A model generated the notes under the pieces. It was given only the letters and a program-made list of their open reading frames with translations, was not told where the DNA came from and ran no database searches. DNA of 64,000 nt, from contig JBAZZX010000006.1 in the NCBI GenBank assembly GCA_041658585.1, positions 1 through 64,000 of the forward strand. The letters run 5' to 3'. Origin of the DNA: DYFC01 sp041658585. Lineage in GTDB: Bacteria > Nitrospirota > Thermodesulfovibrionia > Thermodesulfovibrionales > SM23-35. A program made the position numbers and the translations under genes. Numbering within the stretch: the first letter of the stretch is position 1; every line of letters begins with the position of its first letter. Shown here in pieces: positions 1 through 8,024 of this stretch.

Positions 1-54
1 TGCTTCTTCCTTGAACTGCTTGTCGTACTTCCTCCGTCCACTTCCTTCTTGCAT
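1..54 (-). mobile_element. IS3-family transposase OrfA, N-terminal 18 codons at window edge
   Basis: The minus strand reads MQEGSGRRKYDKQFKEEA, the usual start of an IS3-family OrfA helix-turn-helix protein (RRKYDxxFKxEAV type). A strong ribosome binding site (aggaggtgtcaa) precedes the ATG at 54. The gene runs off the left edge, so completeness cannot be judged. The element's end probably lies within about 80 bp upstream, near the segment with ccgttaaaccggggga at roughly 99-114, but no terminal repeat can be confirmed without the other end. Confidence 0.75.
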
Positions 55-119
55 TTGACACCTCCTAAGATTATATTGTACCTAACCTTTCGGTGTGTCC
101 GTTAAACCGGGGGAAGTGC

Positions 120-344
120 ACCCGCACTTTTCCAGGCTAAGAAAAGATTTTGTATTATTTTTTGTTAAGTGAAGTTTTCCACAGCCCGTTGATTTAAAAA
201 AACATATTTAGACTATTTTGTCAATTTCATATTATGAATATGATATTAATTAAAATTCTAATTAATAAACGATCTTAAAAAGTAATTTTAAAATACTATT
301 AATTGGTGTGCTTAAATTTGTTTGATTAGAGCTGGATTGAAATC
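120..344. other. AT-rich intergenic stretch, no gene seen
   Basis: Between the IS edge and the MerR gene lies a strongly AT-rich segment with many short A/T runs. I see no ORF, tRNA or clear terminator in it. Base composition is unlike the rest of the window and fits recently acquired or decaying DNA next to an insertion sequence. Confidence 0.5.
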
Positions 345-788
345 CTAATGTTTTTCTTTTTTAATAGACTCAGATAAGAAAACAATACAGTCCTCACACA
401 TTTTATCTGGCATCTTTTTGCATATCTTTCTATAATACTCCCAACATTTATTGCCTGTGTTCACATACACTGGGCATGCTGCCCTAACTTCAGTGGGGCA
501 TTCTGTCAATTCCCAGCATTGTGCATAGTTGAGGAGCTTTCTTATCCCTTCTATGCTAATTTTTTTATTGTGTAAAATGTCTCTTAGACATAGAAGCCAT
601 TTTAGATCGATTTCTGAATAAAACCTGTTTTTATTTCTTCTTGTTGGTTTTATTAAACCCTGTTTTTCGTAATTGCGAATCGTCTGTGCAGAGGTCCCTA
701 TTATCTCTGCAACAATTCCAATAGTGTATAGTGGCATACTTTTTCGAAGTTCCTCATTATATTCTTCTGGTATTTTTTTTCTTTTCAT
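345..788 (-). CDS. MerR-family transcriptional regulator with cysteine-rich C-terminus
   Basis: This 147-residue protein has an N-terminal MerR winged helix-turn-helix at about residues 20-60 (YTIGIVAEIIG, then the TIRNYEKQGLI recognition helix). The C-terminal half holds cysteines at 91, 97, 105, 115, 123, 131 and 134, including two CW pairs (CWELTEC and CWEYY) and a closing CEDC. Classical MerR metal sensors have two or three cysteines, so this cluster suggests a metal or Fe-S centre; the ligand cannot be named. Sequence ggaagaaagc precedes the ATG. It stands alone in an AT-rich region. MerR membership is secure; sensing is inference. Confidence 0.8.
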   Translation of the reverse strand: MKRKKIPEEYNEELRKSMPLYTIGIVAEIIGTSAQTIRNYEKQGLIKPTRRNKNRFYSEIDLKWLLCLRDILHNKKISIEGIRKLLNYAQCWELTECPTEVRAACPVYVNTGNKCWEYYRKICKKMPDKMCEDCIVFLSESIKKEKH

Positions 789-1583
789 CCCGCTATGCTT
801 TCTTCCTTCTGATTTTTTTTGAAAAGGTGCTTACTGTTTACTGTATATATAGTTCAATCATAATAAGTTGGTATATCTTAAAAAGAATTTGAAGCCGTTT
901 GCAAGACATTTAGAAAGAGAAAGGTTATCAAGTCCTCAAAGGCTTTCAGTGCGGTGACGCTCTCTCTTGCCGGCTGAAAGGAAGGGCGCTTGTAAAAAGA
1001 AGATTATTGAGACATTAATATCTAAGTACAGTCAAAAAAATTATGATGCTGAAACAATCCGGGAAAATTCTTGATCAAGAAGAAACGTCAGTTAAGTTGG
1101 ATAGAATCTTAAGAAAAATTATGTTGTTGATAGTTGACATTGAAGAAAAGCTATTATAAGCTCTTTTACCTTCTCCCTTCTTTATTTTCTTAGCCATATA
1201 AATGCGAAGCGGACAACGACAAAGATATGAATGCTTAAAAGGAATTGAGAACTTACAATCTCGTAGTTTCTTTTCTGAAAATTCAAGAAATGATTCCAGC
1301 AATGGGTCGTGTATGTTTGAACAGGAAATATGCAGTGTTCAAGAGTTTTAGCGGTGCGCTGTACTATGTGAACGCTTGCCCTCTATCGGTATCTTATGAG
1401 GCGTTTGTAACAGTAGAAAACGGAGACCGGAAATTTTGAAAGGCGTTGCATTCTATGTGGACTATGGCCGGTCCAGGCGTTTCGAGTACGGGAAGAAATC
1501 GTATAGATAGAAGCCGATAAGAAACCTGCGGCAGGAGAACTATACCCTTGTAGTAACATTCAAGAGTTGTTATCATCTAATGT
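789..1583. other. Gene-poor interval of about 800 bp
   Basis: No convincing gene was found. The short ORFs lack homology features and good ribosome binding sites. A small inverted repeat (ctttcag at 943-949 and ctgaaag at 974-980, 24-nt loop) lies in a locally GC-richer patch. The stretch 1390-1570 may be a decayed coding region, because protein-like peptides occur in shifting frames, but no family is recognisable. Confidence 0.4.
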
Positions 1584-1943
1584 ATGAACGTACAGTCGAT
1601 ACTTGAAACAATAAAAAGAACCGAATCCCCTTTAAAGAAGCAGCTCTTAACCGCCGGTCTTATTACAAAGCTGCTTGAGAATATAGGTAAGGATGCGCCT
1701 CTTGAGATCGTCGAATTAGGCGAAGGTCTTTCTTGCAGGATTATCGGGATAGAGGACCTTATAATCGACCGGTTAAATGCGTGCAAATACTGGAAATCAC
1801 AGATAGACTGTGAGATGTCGGAACTGCTTGTCAATAGATATGCATCAGAGATGGACTGGGACTATATGGAAAAGAAGGCGGCAAAGCCTGGAAACAATAC
1901 GTTGCCGGAACTTTCGGATTTAAGAAAAAAGATTAAGCAATGA
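1584..1943 (+). CDS. Nucleotidyltransferase-like protein lacking its catalytic core
   Basis: 119 residues. The C-terminal part (LSCRIIGIEDLIIDRLNACK from about residue 49, then a DCEM motif) resembles the tail of proteins in the DUF6036/AbiEii-like nucleotidyltransferase class. The N-terminal 38 residues look like the start of the same kind of protein. The expected core between them, with a GG/GS turn and paired aspartates, is absent: the frame passes directly from IGKDAP to LEIVE. An in-frame internal deletion is the simplest reading, from memory of family layout rather than alignment. An in-frame TAA just upstream fixes the start at or after 1584. It overlaps the next gene by four bases (ATGA). 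Confidence 0.55.
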   Translation: MNVQSILETIKRTESPLKKQLLTAGLITKLLENIGKDAPLEIVELGEGLSCRIIGIEDLIIDRLNACKYWKSQIDCEMSELLVNRYASEMDWDYMEKKAAKPGNNTLPELSDLRKKIKQ

Positions 1944-2155
1944 AAACGAGAATAAAAAAATTTGCCGAAGCATCGCCCGTGGAATTACTATTATTGAGAA
2001 ACAAGTTGGGGCTCGGGAGGTATATAAAAACCGTCAAAAGAGATGACGAGAAAAGAAAACTGCTTCTGGACATCGCATTGAAGAAGATAGAGGAAAAGGA
2101 AAAAGGCGACTTCATTCCCGTGGGATTCAGAAGGAGAAGAATGAAGGTGTTGTGA
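1940..2155 (+). CDS. Small basic protein paired with the nucleotidyltransferase-like gene
   Basis: 71 residues, rich in Lys, Arg and Glu, predicted helical, with no membrane segment. It starts inside the preceding gene's stop (ATGA overlap), so the two are translationally coupled. Such pairs resemble nucleotidyltransferase/partner modules of the toxin-antitoxin type, but I do not recognise this protein and the partner seems to have lost its active site. Function unknown. Confidence 0.5.
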   Translation: MKTRIKKFAEASPVELLLLRNKLGLGRYIKTVKRDDEKRKLLLDIALKKIEEKEKGDFIPVGFRRRRMKVL

Positions 2156-2195
2156 AGAGATATCCCATAAGGTTTGTTCTGCCGCGTGTGTTAAT

Positions 2196-3914
2196 TTATC
2201 TGATATAAGCTTCCGTTACGTAGCGGCGCATCATGCGGTGGCAGTTGAAGTAATAGGCGTTTTTACCTATAGCGTTCTGCATCATCCGTATCCAGGTATG
2301 CTTATTTTCGTAGTACATGGGTATGATGGTGTATTCGAGTTTACTGTAAAGATCATCGGCGTCTCTGGAGTCAATATTATCAACCAGTGTTGTCTCTGTG
2401 GGACTCGGTCCTATCGACCAGCCGGTGAAGCCCTCAATATGCCCTTCTATCCACCATCCGTCGAGGACGCTGAAGTTCATCACTCCGTTGTGGGCCGCCT
2501 TCATGCCGCTTGTGCCTGACGCCTCTCTGGGCCTTAACGGAGTATTCAGCCATATATCAACCCCCGAGACCATTTTCAGCGCAATGTCCATATTATAATT
2601 TTTGAGGTAGGCCATTGTTATTTTGTCTTTCAGGCGTTCTTTTATGGAAAAAATATTCTGAATGAGTTTTTTCCCTGCTTCATCCTTTGGATGAGCTTTC
2701 CCGGCATAAATAATCTGGAGTTTTCCGTTTCCGAAGCGTTCGAGCCTTTCCATGTCGCTGAATATAAGGTCGGCCCGCTTATATGCGGTGGCCCTTCTCG
2801 CAAAGCCTATGGTTAGGACGTCCATGCCCATTTCGACGCCGGTTGTGGACTTCACATAATCCAGCAAAGCCCTCTTTGCCTCCATATGGGCGTTCCATAT
2901 CTCTTCGTTAGGGATACGTCCGACCCTTACGAACAACTCAGGCTCATTTGCCCAGCCAGGCAGATACTTGTCATAGAGCCTCTTAAAGCTGTCGCATGTC
3001 CAGGTAAAGGTATGCACGCCGTTGGTAATGGCGCTGATCTCATATCCGGGGAACATGCTTCTTGAAACCTCGCCGTGTTTCTTTGCAACGCCGTTTATGA
3101 ATTCGCTGAGGTTGAGTCCCAGCCGGGTCATGTTAAGGTTTTCCTGACCTCCAAGCTCTTTCAGAACTTTCAGGGGTATGAATTCCCCGAGAGTTTTTAC
3201 AACAAGATCGTGGGGGAACCTGTCATGTCCCGCATCAATAGGCGTGTGTGTCGTAAAGACGCAGAGGTCTTTTACTTTTTCAGTGTCCCAGACGAGCTTT
3301 TCATCCCATACGTCTTCTATCGGCCTTTTAACCCTGTTAAGGAGTTCAAGGGTTAGAAGGCTTGAATGCCCTTCGTTCATATGATATTTCTTTATCTCAA
3401 AGTCGAGATCGTGCAGCATCCTGACGCCCCCGATGCCGAGGACGATCTCCTGTTTGAGCCTGTATGCAAGGTCACCGCCGTAAAGACAGGCGGTTATCTC
3501 CCGGTCTTCCGGAGTATTGCCTTCGACGTCGGTATCCAGATAGAAGATCGGTATGCATCCATGTGTAAGACTTTGCACGTTATATTGCCATGCCTGGACG
3601 AGGACATCCCGGCCTTCAATCTGTACCGTGATCTTTGTCGAAAGGAGCTTCATATATTTTGAAGGATCCCATATGACTGGAAGCTCGGTTTGCTTTCCGG
3701 ATTCGTCCAGTTCCTGCGTAAAATAGCCTTTCTTTACCAGGAGGGTGACGGCAACCATGGGTAGTTTAAGGTCGGCGCCTGCCCTGATGGTGTCTCCGGC
3801 AAGCACGCCGAGCCCGCCGCTGTACGTAGGGATATCGTTCTGAATGCCGATCTCCATAGAGAAATAGGCAATCTTCGGCTCCTTGGTAAGTTCCATGGGA
3901 CAGACGGAAATCAT
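2196..3914 (-). CDS. glgP: Alpha-glucan phosphorylase, short form (GT35)
   Basis: Cytosolic enzyme releasing glucose 1-phosphate from glycogen-type glucans using inorganic phosphate and pyridoxal phosphate. About 572 residues. Visible GT35 features are PTYSGGLGVLAGD near residue 35, HMNEGHSS, FTTHTPIDAGHD, ITNGVHTFTW, GFARRATAYKRADL, and EASGTSGMKAAHNG near residue 470 carrying the PLP lysine. It lacks the N-terminal DUF3417 domain present in the second phosphorylase at 18896, so the two are different subtypes. The ORF also opens at a TTG (3920); I chose ATG 3914, and ATG 3896 is possible. It stands apart from the HAD-ffh-trxA group, separated by a repeat element. Confidence 0.9.
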   Translation of the reverse strand: MISVCPMELTKEPKIAYFSMEIGIQNDIPTYSGGLGVLAGDTIRAGADLKLPMVAVTLLVKKGYFTQELDESGKQTELPVIWDPSKYMKLLSTKITVQIEGRDVLVQAWQYNVQSLTHGCIPIFYLDTDVEGNTPEDREITACLYGGDLAYRLKQEIVLGIGGVRMLHDLDFEIKKYHMNEGHSSLLTLELLNRVKRPIEDVWDEKLVWDTEKVKDLCVFTTHTPIDAGHDRFPHDLVVKTLGEFIPLKVLKELGGQENLNMTRLGLNLSEFINGVAKKHGEVSRSMFPGYEISAITNGVHTFTWTCDSFKRLYDKYLPGWANEPELFVRVGRIPNEEIWNAHMEAKRALLDYVKSTTGVEMGMDVLTIGFARRATAYKRADLIFSDMERLERFGNGKLQIIYAGKAHPKDEAGKKLIQNIFSIKERLKDKITMAYLKNYNMDIALKMVSGVDIWLNTPLRPREASGTSGMKAAHNGVMNFSVLDGWWIEGHIEGFTGWSIGPSPTETTLVDNIDSRDADDLYSKLEYTIIPMYYENKHTWIRMMQNAIGKNAYYFNCHRMMRRYVTEAYIR

Positions 3915-3959
3915 AGACAACTATTGTAAGATATTTCCCGTATGATTAACAATACTAGT

Positions 3960-4122
3960 CCGGATTATCATTCACAAAATTCGCAACAACAACTGAGGAT
4001 AGAGTATTTGAGCGGTTTTTTTTGCCGATAGTCAAATACGGTAATATGGAAATAAAGAGGCAAAAGCCTCGGAGGGAGGAACGACCGAGAATGAGCGAAA
4101 ATAATCTATCCTCAGTTCAATG
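3960..4122 (-). repeat. MITE-like nested palindrome, copy A
   Basis: Reverse orientation relative to copy C at 31557. It carries an inner inverted repeat (aactgaggatagagtattt against ataatctatcctcagtt), the internal hairpin gaggc-aaaa-gcctc, and the shared stretch ttgccgatagtcaaatacgg. The outer end ccggattat is present at the left but missing on the right, so this copy is truncated. It fills the space between the phosphorylase and the HAD gene. Confidence 0.75.
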
Positions 4123-4178
4123 TAAAGGACATTCAGGAACTTTTCAGTGAAGCTTTAGCAAGGGAAAGTGGGTTGATT

Positions 4179-4829
4179 TTATAAGAGTTCATCGAAATCA
4201 ATTATATGCATGAAGTCATTCGATCTGCCGGGCTTGACCTTTGAATTCGCCCTTGCTTTGTAAAGGATATATTTAATACCGAACTTCTTTGCGGTCTTCA
4301 GTATCTCCTCGGTATCGTCGATAAAGAGGGTTTTTCCCTTGTCGAAACCAAGACGTTTTTCCGCGGCCTCCCAGAACTTTATATCCTCCTTGGGATAACC
4401 TGTGTCAAAAGACGTAAGCACGGCATCAAAGTATTTCCCGATCAGGGTCTTTTTGAATTTCAGGTCAATGGATTTGTAATGCGCATTAGTGACAAGGAAG
4501 ACCTTCTTTTTTTCTTTTCCGAGCATTCTCAGAAAGTTTTCCACATGCGGGTGGACCTCGATGAGGTGTTTTATCTGTTCCTTCATGGCGGGGATATCGA
4601 TGTTCAACTGGTTCGACCAGAAGTCGAGGTCCGTCCAGTTCAGAGTGCCTTCATGCAGCTTGTATTTTTTCATCAGCTCTTCTTTGGCCCTGCCGAAGGT
4701 GATGTTGTGAATTTCAGCGTACTTCCCGGGCACAAGATGCTCCCAGAAATAATCGTCAAAATATTTGTCGAGAAGGGTGCCGTCCATATCGAGAAGGACG
4801 TATTCGATGTCATGAAAGGAAAAATTCAC
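4179..4829 (-). CDS. HAD-superfamily hydrolase, YrfG-like (GMP/IMP nucleotidase type)
   Basis: 216 residues with all four HAD motifs: DMDGTLLD near residue 14 (nucleophile and acid aspartates), VTNA near 113, a lysine region at PKEDIKFWEAA, and IDDTEE near 170. Overall pattern and length match the YrfG-type GMP/IMP 5'-nucleotidases, which dephosphorylate purine monophosphates in the cytosol; substrate is inferred from family resemblance. The start is GTG, five bases after the ffh stop, so it is probably the last gene of a trxA-ffh-HAD transcript. Confidence 0.8.
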   Translation of the reverse strand: MNFSFHDIEYVLLDMDGTLLDKYFDDYFWEHLVPGKYAEIHNITFGRAKEELMKKYKLHEGTLNWTDLDFWSNQLNIDIPAMKEQIKHLIEVHPHVENFLRMLGKEKKKVFLVTNAHYKSIDLKFKKTLIGKYFDAVLTSFDTGYPKEDIKFWEAAEKRLGFDKGKTLFIDDTEEILKTAKKFGIKYILYKARANSKVKPGRSNDFMHIIDFDELL

Positions 4830-4834
4830 AGAGG

Positions 4835-6154
4835 TTAAAACGGCATGAACTTCGGCATCTTGAAACCCTTTTTGCCTTTGAACATCTTGAGCATCTTTTT
4901 TATTTCAATGTACTGCTTTATTACCCTGTTTACGTCCGCAACGGTTGTGCCGCTTCCCATGGCAATCCTTCTGCGTCTGCTTCCGTTAATAACGGAGTGG
5001 TCCCTTTTCTCTCTTTTAGTCATGGAGTTTATGACGGCCTCTACTTTTACCAGTTCCCGTTCGTCTACATTGATATCTTTCATTTTGCTGAATCCGGGTA
5101 TCATGTTGAGGATATTTTCCAGAGGCCCCATGCTGCGCATTTTCCTGAGCTGGTTTCCGAGGTCTTCGAATGTGAAGGTTTCCTCCATAATAGTCTTCTG
5201 GAGTTTTTCAGCCTCTTTATGGTCAAAGGTTTGCTGCGCCTGCTCTATGAGGCTGAGCACGTCGCCCATGCCGAGTATCCTTGAGGCTATACGGTCCGGA
5301 TAGAAGGGTTCGAGCATCTCTATCTTCTCGCCGGTGCCGATAAATTTTATCGGCTTTTTTGTCACCGAGATGATCGATATGGCGGCTCCGCCCCTTGCGT
5401 CGCCGTCCATCTTGGTGAGTATGATACCGTCGATGCCTATCTGTTCCTCGAAATTCCCGGCGATGTTTACGGCGTCCTGTCCCGTCATAGCGTCCGCTAC
5501 AAAGATTATTTCCCTTGGAGACACGCTTTGTTTAATATTCTTCAGTTCAGTCATCAGAGAATCATCGATATGAAGCCTTCCTGCCGTGTCGAGGATTATG
5601 ATATCCCGTCCGTCGAGTTTTGCTCTTTTCACGGAATCTATGCACAGGGTCACGGGATTCTTTTCATCCCTTGAATGAAAGACCGGAACATCGATCTGAG
5701 AACCGAGGGTAATAAGCTGGTCTATGGCGGCAGGTCTCTGGAGGTCGGCCGCAACAAGCAGAGGCCTTCTGCCCTCTTTCTTGAAGAGCCGCGCAAGCTT
5801 TGCGGAAGTCGTTGTTTTGCCGGAGCCGTGGAGGCCGACCATCATAATAATTGTCGGCGGATTGGGGGCTAACGGGATTTTGCTGTTTGTTTTACCGAGG
5901 AGTTCACAGAGTTCATCGTTTACAATCTTTATTACCTGCTGTCCGGGGGTAAGACTTTCAAGAACTTCTTTGCCGACCGCTTTCTCCCTGATTTTCTGAA
6001 CGAAGTCCTTTACAACCTTGAAGTTGACGTCGGCCTCAAGAAGGGCAAGCCGTATTTCTTTCAGGGCGACTTCGACGTCTTCTTCCTTCAGAAGCCCTTT
6101 GCCCTTCAGCTTTTTGAAAATCGACTCTAATTTTTCCGTTAACGATTCAAACAA
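4835..6154 (-). CDS. ffh: Signal recognition particle GTPase Ffh (SRP54)
   Basis: Binds 4.5S RNA and signal peptides and delivers ribosome-nascent chain complexes to FtsY at the membrane. 439 residues: N domain (1-90), G domain with GLHGSGKTTT near residue 106 (the common form has Q where this has H), the DTAGR motif, TKMDGDARGG, and a methionine-rich M domain from about 300 with GSRRRRIAMGSGT. The start codon is TTG, six bases downstream of the trxA stop, without an obvious ribosome binding site of its own; coupling to trxA is likely. Confidence 0.96.
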   Translation of the reverse strand: MFESLTEKLESIFKKLKGKGLLKEEDVEVALKEIRLALLEADVNFKVVKDFVQKIREKAVGKEVLESLTPGQQVIKIVNDELCELLGKTNSKIPLAPNPPTIIMMVGLHGSGKTTTSAKLARLFKKEGRRPLLVAADLQRPAAIDQLITLGSQIDVPVFHSRDEKNPVTLCIDSVKRAKLDGRDIIILDTAGRLHIDDSLMTELKNIKQSVSPREIIFVADAMTGQDAVNIAGNFEEQIGIDGIILTKMDGDARGGAAISIISVTKKPIKFIGTGEKIEMLEPFYPDRIASRILGMGDVLSLIEQAQQTFDHKEAEKLQKTIMEETFTFEDLGNQLRKMRSMGPLENILNMIPGFSKMKDINVDERELVKVEAVINSMTKREKRDHSVINGSRRRRIAMGSGTTVADVNRVIKQYIEIKKMLKMFKGKKGFKMPKFMPF

Positions 6155-6160
6155 TTCAGT

Positions 6161-6493
6161 CTACGCAGCCAGAAAAGAGTCTATTTTTTCTTTTAATTGC
6201 TGTTTAGGGACAACACCTACAATCTGGTCGACTTTAGCGCCGTTTTTAAAGAACATGATAGTAGGTATTCCCATGATTTTATATCTGCTTGCGATCTCGG
6301 AATTATCATCGGTATTGAGCTTCAGCACCTTTAGTTTTCCGCCGTATTCTTTTGACAGTTCTTCAACCGTGGGGGATATCATTCTGCAGGGACCGCACCA
6401 TGCCGCCCAGAAATCAATCATAACAAGTCCCTGCGCTTTAAGAACCTCATCGTCCCAGTTAGCTGTTGTAGCCTCAAGTATTCCTTCTGCCAT
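6161..6493 (-). CDS. trxA: Thioredoxin
   Basis: 110-residue cytosolic disulfide reductase. The active site WCGPC lies near residue 33 (FWAAWCGPCRM) and the cis-proline segment is MGIPTIMFF near 75. Length and motifs are those of classical TrxA. A good ribosome binding site (aggaggaacc) precedes the ATG. First gene of the minus-strand group trxA-ffh-HAD. The thioredoxin-dependent ArsC-type protein at 39804 would be one plausible client. Confidence 0.95.
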   Translation of the reverse strand: MAEGILEATTANWDDEVLKAQGLVMIDFWAAWCGPCRMISPTVEELSKEYGGKLKVLKLNTDDNSEIASRYKIMGIPTIMFFKNGAKVDQIVGVVPKQQLKEKIDSFLAA

Positions 6494-6510
6494 TTGGTTC
6501 CTCCTGTAAC

Positions 6511-6529
6511 CCCCTTGACAGGCAAGGGG
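6511..6529 (-). promoter_or_regulatory. Hairpin in trxA leader
   Basis: CCCCTTG and CAAGGGG form a perfect 7-bp stem with a 5-nt loop about 20-40 nt upstream of the trxA ATG. It could be a leader structure or the worn remnant of one of the GC-rich palindromes common in this window. No T-run follows. Confidence 0.4.
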
Positions 6530-6702
6530 AAGTTGATTGTTTAATTATACCCAAACCTTGCATAAAATGGAAGAAAGACGTGATGAAGAACGCGAATATT
6601 CAGTGCCGGGTGGAAATAATCCCATCCATAAAAGCCCCGCCTAACCTCCCATTGCAAAGCGGAGGACTCCCCGCTTCACTGAATGATTAGTATTTAAATT
6701 AA

Positions 6703-6732
6703 TTGACACTATCCGGATTTTTCTGCTATGTT
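6703..6732 (+). promoter_or_regulatory. Sigma-70-type promoter with near-zero leader
   Basis: TTGACA (6703-6708), an 18-bp spacer and TATGTT (6727-6732) lie directly before the ATG at 6743. Transcription would begin about four bases before the start codon, and no Shine-Dalgarno sequence is visible, so the mRNA may be effectively leaderless. The rest of 6530-6700 holds only a worn GC-rich palindrome (about 6636-6670). Confidence 0.55.
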
Positions 6733-6742
6733 TTAGATTAGA

Positions 6743-7525
6743 ATGAAAAAGTATGTAATATTAGTCTGTTTTATCCTGCTCCCGCTTCATGAAGCTGCTT
6801 ATGCCCTCGAACTGAAAGGACTTCAACCGGTTGACCCCTATGGCGTTTTTTCGACATTCGGCGCCGAAAGCCTTGCAAAAGGCAAAGTCGCCTTTTCCAC
6901 CGGCGCGGAAGTGTCTCTGGATCCGGATCTGTACAGGTTTATCATGAAAACCGCTTACGGTATAAGCGATATTGTTGAACTGAATATGACCTTGCCGTAT
7001 CTTTTTGGCTCTGATGTGCGCGATGGTTTTGAAGACGCCGCCATAGGAGTTAAACACAGATTTTTTGAGGAAGGCAAATATGGGCCCTCTATGGCATATA
7101 TTGTCAACGTATCGTTGCCTACCGGAAGCGAGCGGTTGACAACAGACGGGCGTTATGGTGTTGGGTTGATCGTAAGCAAGAGGGTGGGGCCGGTCAACGG
7201 ACATATGAATTTTTTCTATGAAAAGACCGGAACCAAAAAACTGAAAAACGAGGTTACTTTTCTGGCGGGTCTGGATTTTTCCGCCGCGCACAACTTCAAG
7301 CTCCTGTCGGAACTGGTGGTACGGAAAGGCCATGATTCCAGTGACATTGATCTTATAGAGGGAAGGATAGGGTACAGGATAAAGACTACTGATTCCATAT
7401 ATACATCGTTCGGCGCAGGTTTTGATTTCAAGAGAAGGGACCCGCAGACGCGATTAATGTTTACCGTTACTTTTGTATCACCGCCCGAAAAGAAAAAAAT
7501 AAAAAAATTATATGAAGTGGAGTAA
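6743..7525 (+). CDS. Outer-membrane beta-barrel protein, MetA/phenol-pathway type
   Basis: 260 residues with a signal peptide (MKKYVILVCFILLPLHEAAYA). The mature part has alternating amphipathic strands separated by short turns (for example IVELNMTLPYLFG, GPSMAYIVNVSLPTG and the aromatic-poor end MFTVTFVSPPEKKK). The pattern, with a VSLPTG strand, resembles the transporter family called phenol MetA-degradation pathway proteins (PF13557). Substrate unknown; probably an outer-membrane channel. It lies eight bases upstream of tatB but has no obvious functional tie to it. Confidence 0.6.
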   Translation: MKKYVILVCFILLPLHEAAYALELKGLQPVDPYGVFSTFGAESLAKGKVAFSTGAEVSLDPDLYRFIMKTAYGISDIVELNMTLPYLFGSDVRDGFEDAAIGVKHRFFEEGKYGPSMAYIVNVSLPTGSERLTTDGRYGVGLIVSKRVGPVNGHMNFFYEKTGTKKLKNEVTFLAGLDFSAAHNFKLLSELVVRKGHDSSDIDLIEGRIGYRIKTTDSIYTSFGAGFDFKRRDPQTRLMFTVTFVSPPEKKKIKKLYEVE

Positions 7526-7532
7526 ATGAAAA

Positions 7533-7904
7533 ATGTTTGATATCGGTATGCCTGAAATGATAATGATCTTTATTGTCGCACTGCTGGTCGTCGGGCCAAA
7601 AAAGCTTCCTGAAATAGCGAAGGCCCTTGGCAAAGGATTAGGCGAACTGAAAAAATCCTTCCAGGATGTGAAAGATACGGTGCAGGAAGAATTCGAGGAG
7701 TCTACCTCTGAAATATGTGATGCGGTAACGGATGTCAAGAGACAGATTCAAGCCGAAGTGGAGGATTCAGGGAAGGAAATCCAAAAAACAATGGAGACTG
7801 TAAAAGAGCAAATTGCTCAGGAGACCGGGGACCTGAACGAAGCAATAGACGAGAGTCAGGATAAAGCGGAAAAAGATGCCGGAACCGGACCGGTCGTAAA
7901 ATAA
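7533..7904 (+). CDS. tatB: Twin-arginine translocation protein TatB/TatA type
   Basis: 123 residues. One N-terminal membrane helix (about residues 7-22, ending in VVGPKKLPEI) is followed by an amphipathic helix and a long acidic, coiled tail. The start MFDIGMPEM, with glutamate at residue 8, matches TatB rather than TatA, which usually has a polar residue other than Glu there. It binds TatC in the substrate receptor complex. tatC follows after 120 bp; no separate tatA is seen in the window, so this single protein may serve both roles or tatA lies elsewhere. Confidence 0.88.
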   Translation: MFDIGMPEMIMIFIVALLVVGPKKLPEIAKALGKGLGELKKSFQDVKDTVQEEFEESTSEICDAVTDVKRQIQAEVEDSGKEIQKTMETVKEQIAQETGDLNEAIDESQDKAEKDAGTGPVVK

Positions 7905-8024
7905 ATATAAAAAGCGCCGTTACGGCGGAAATATATCCGACATTCCTTGAAAAAATCCATATATAATTAACATGTCTTCTTCGGTTTGTGTGTATAATAT
8001 AAGTTATGTTTACGGAGGTTTGCT
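7905..8024 (+). promoter_or_regulatory. tatB-tatC spacer with -10-like TATAAT and strong RBS
   Basis: A small hairpin cgccg-tta-cggcg follows tatB. Farther on, gtgtataatataag gives a -10-like box about 25-30 bp before tatC, and ggagg precedes its ATG by eight bases. tatC may have its own promoter; no convincing -35 box is visible. Confidence 0.4.

Noticed and set aside
943..980. Possible riboswitch in the MerR upstream interval
   Set aside because: Only a single 7-bp stem with a 24-nt loop; no match to the c-di-GMP, cobalamin or preQ1 consensus that I could recognise, and no gene follows it closely.
1245..1439. 64-codon plus-strand ORF in the gene-poor interval
   Set aside because: No ribosome binding site or known family; could be a decayed gene but cannot be supported.
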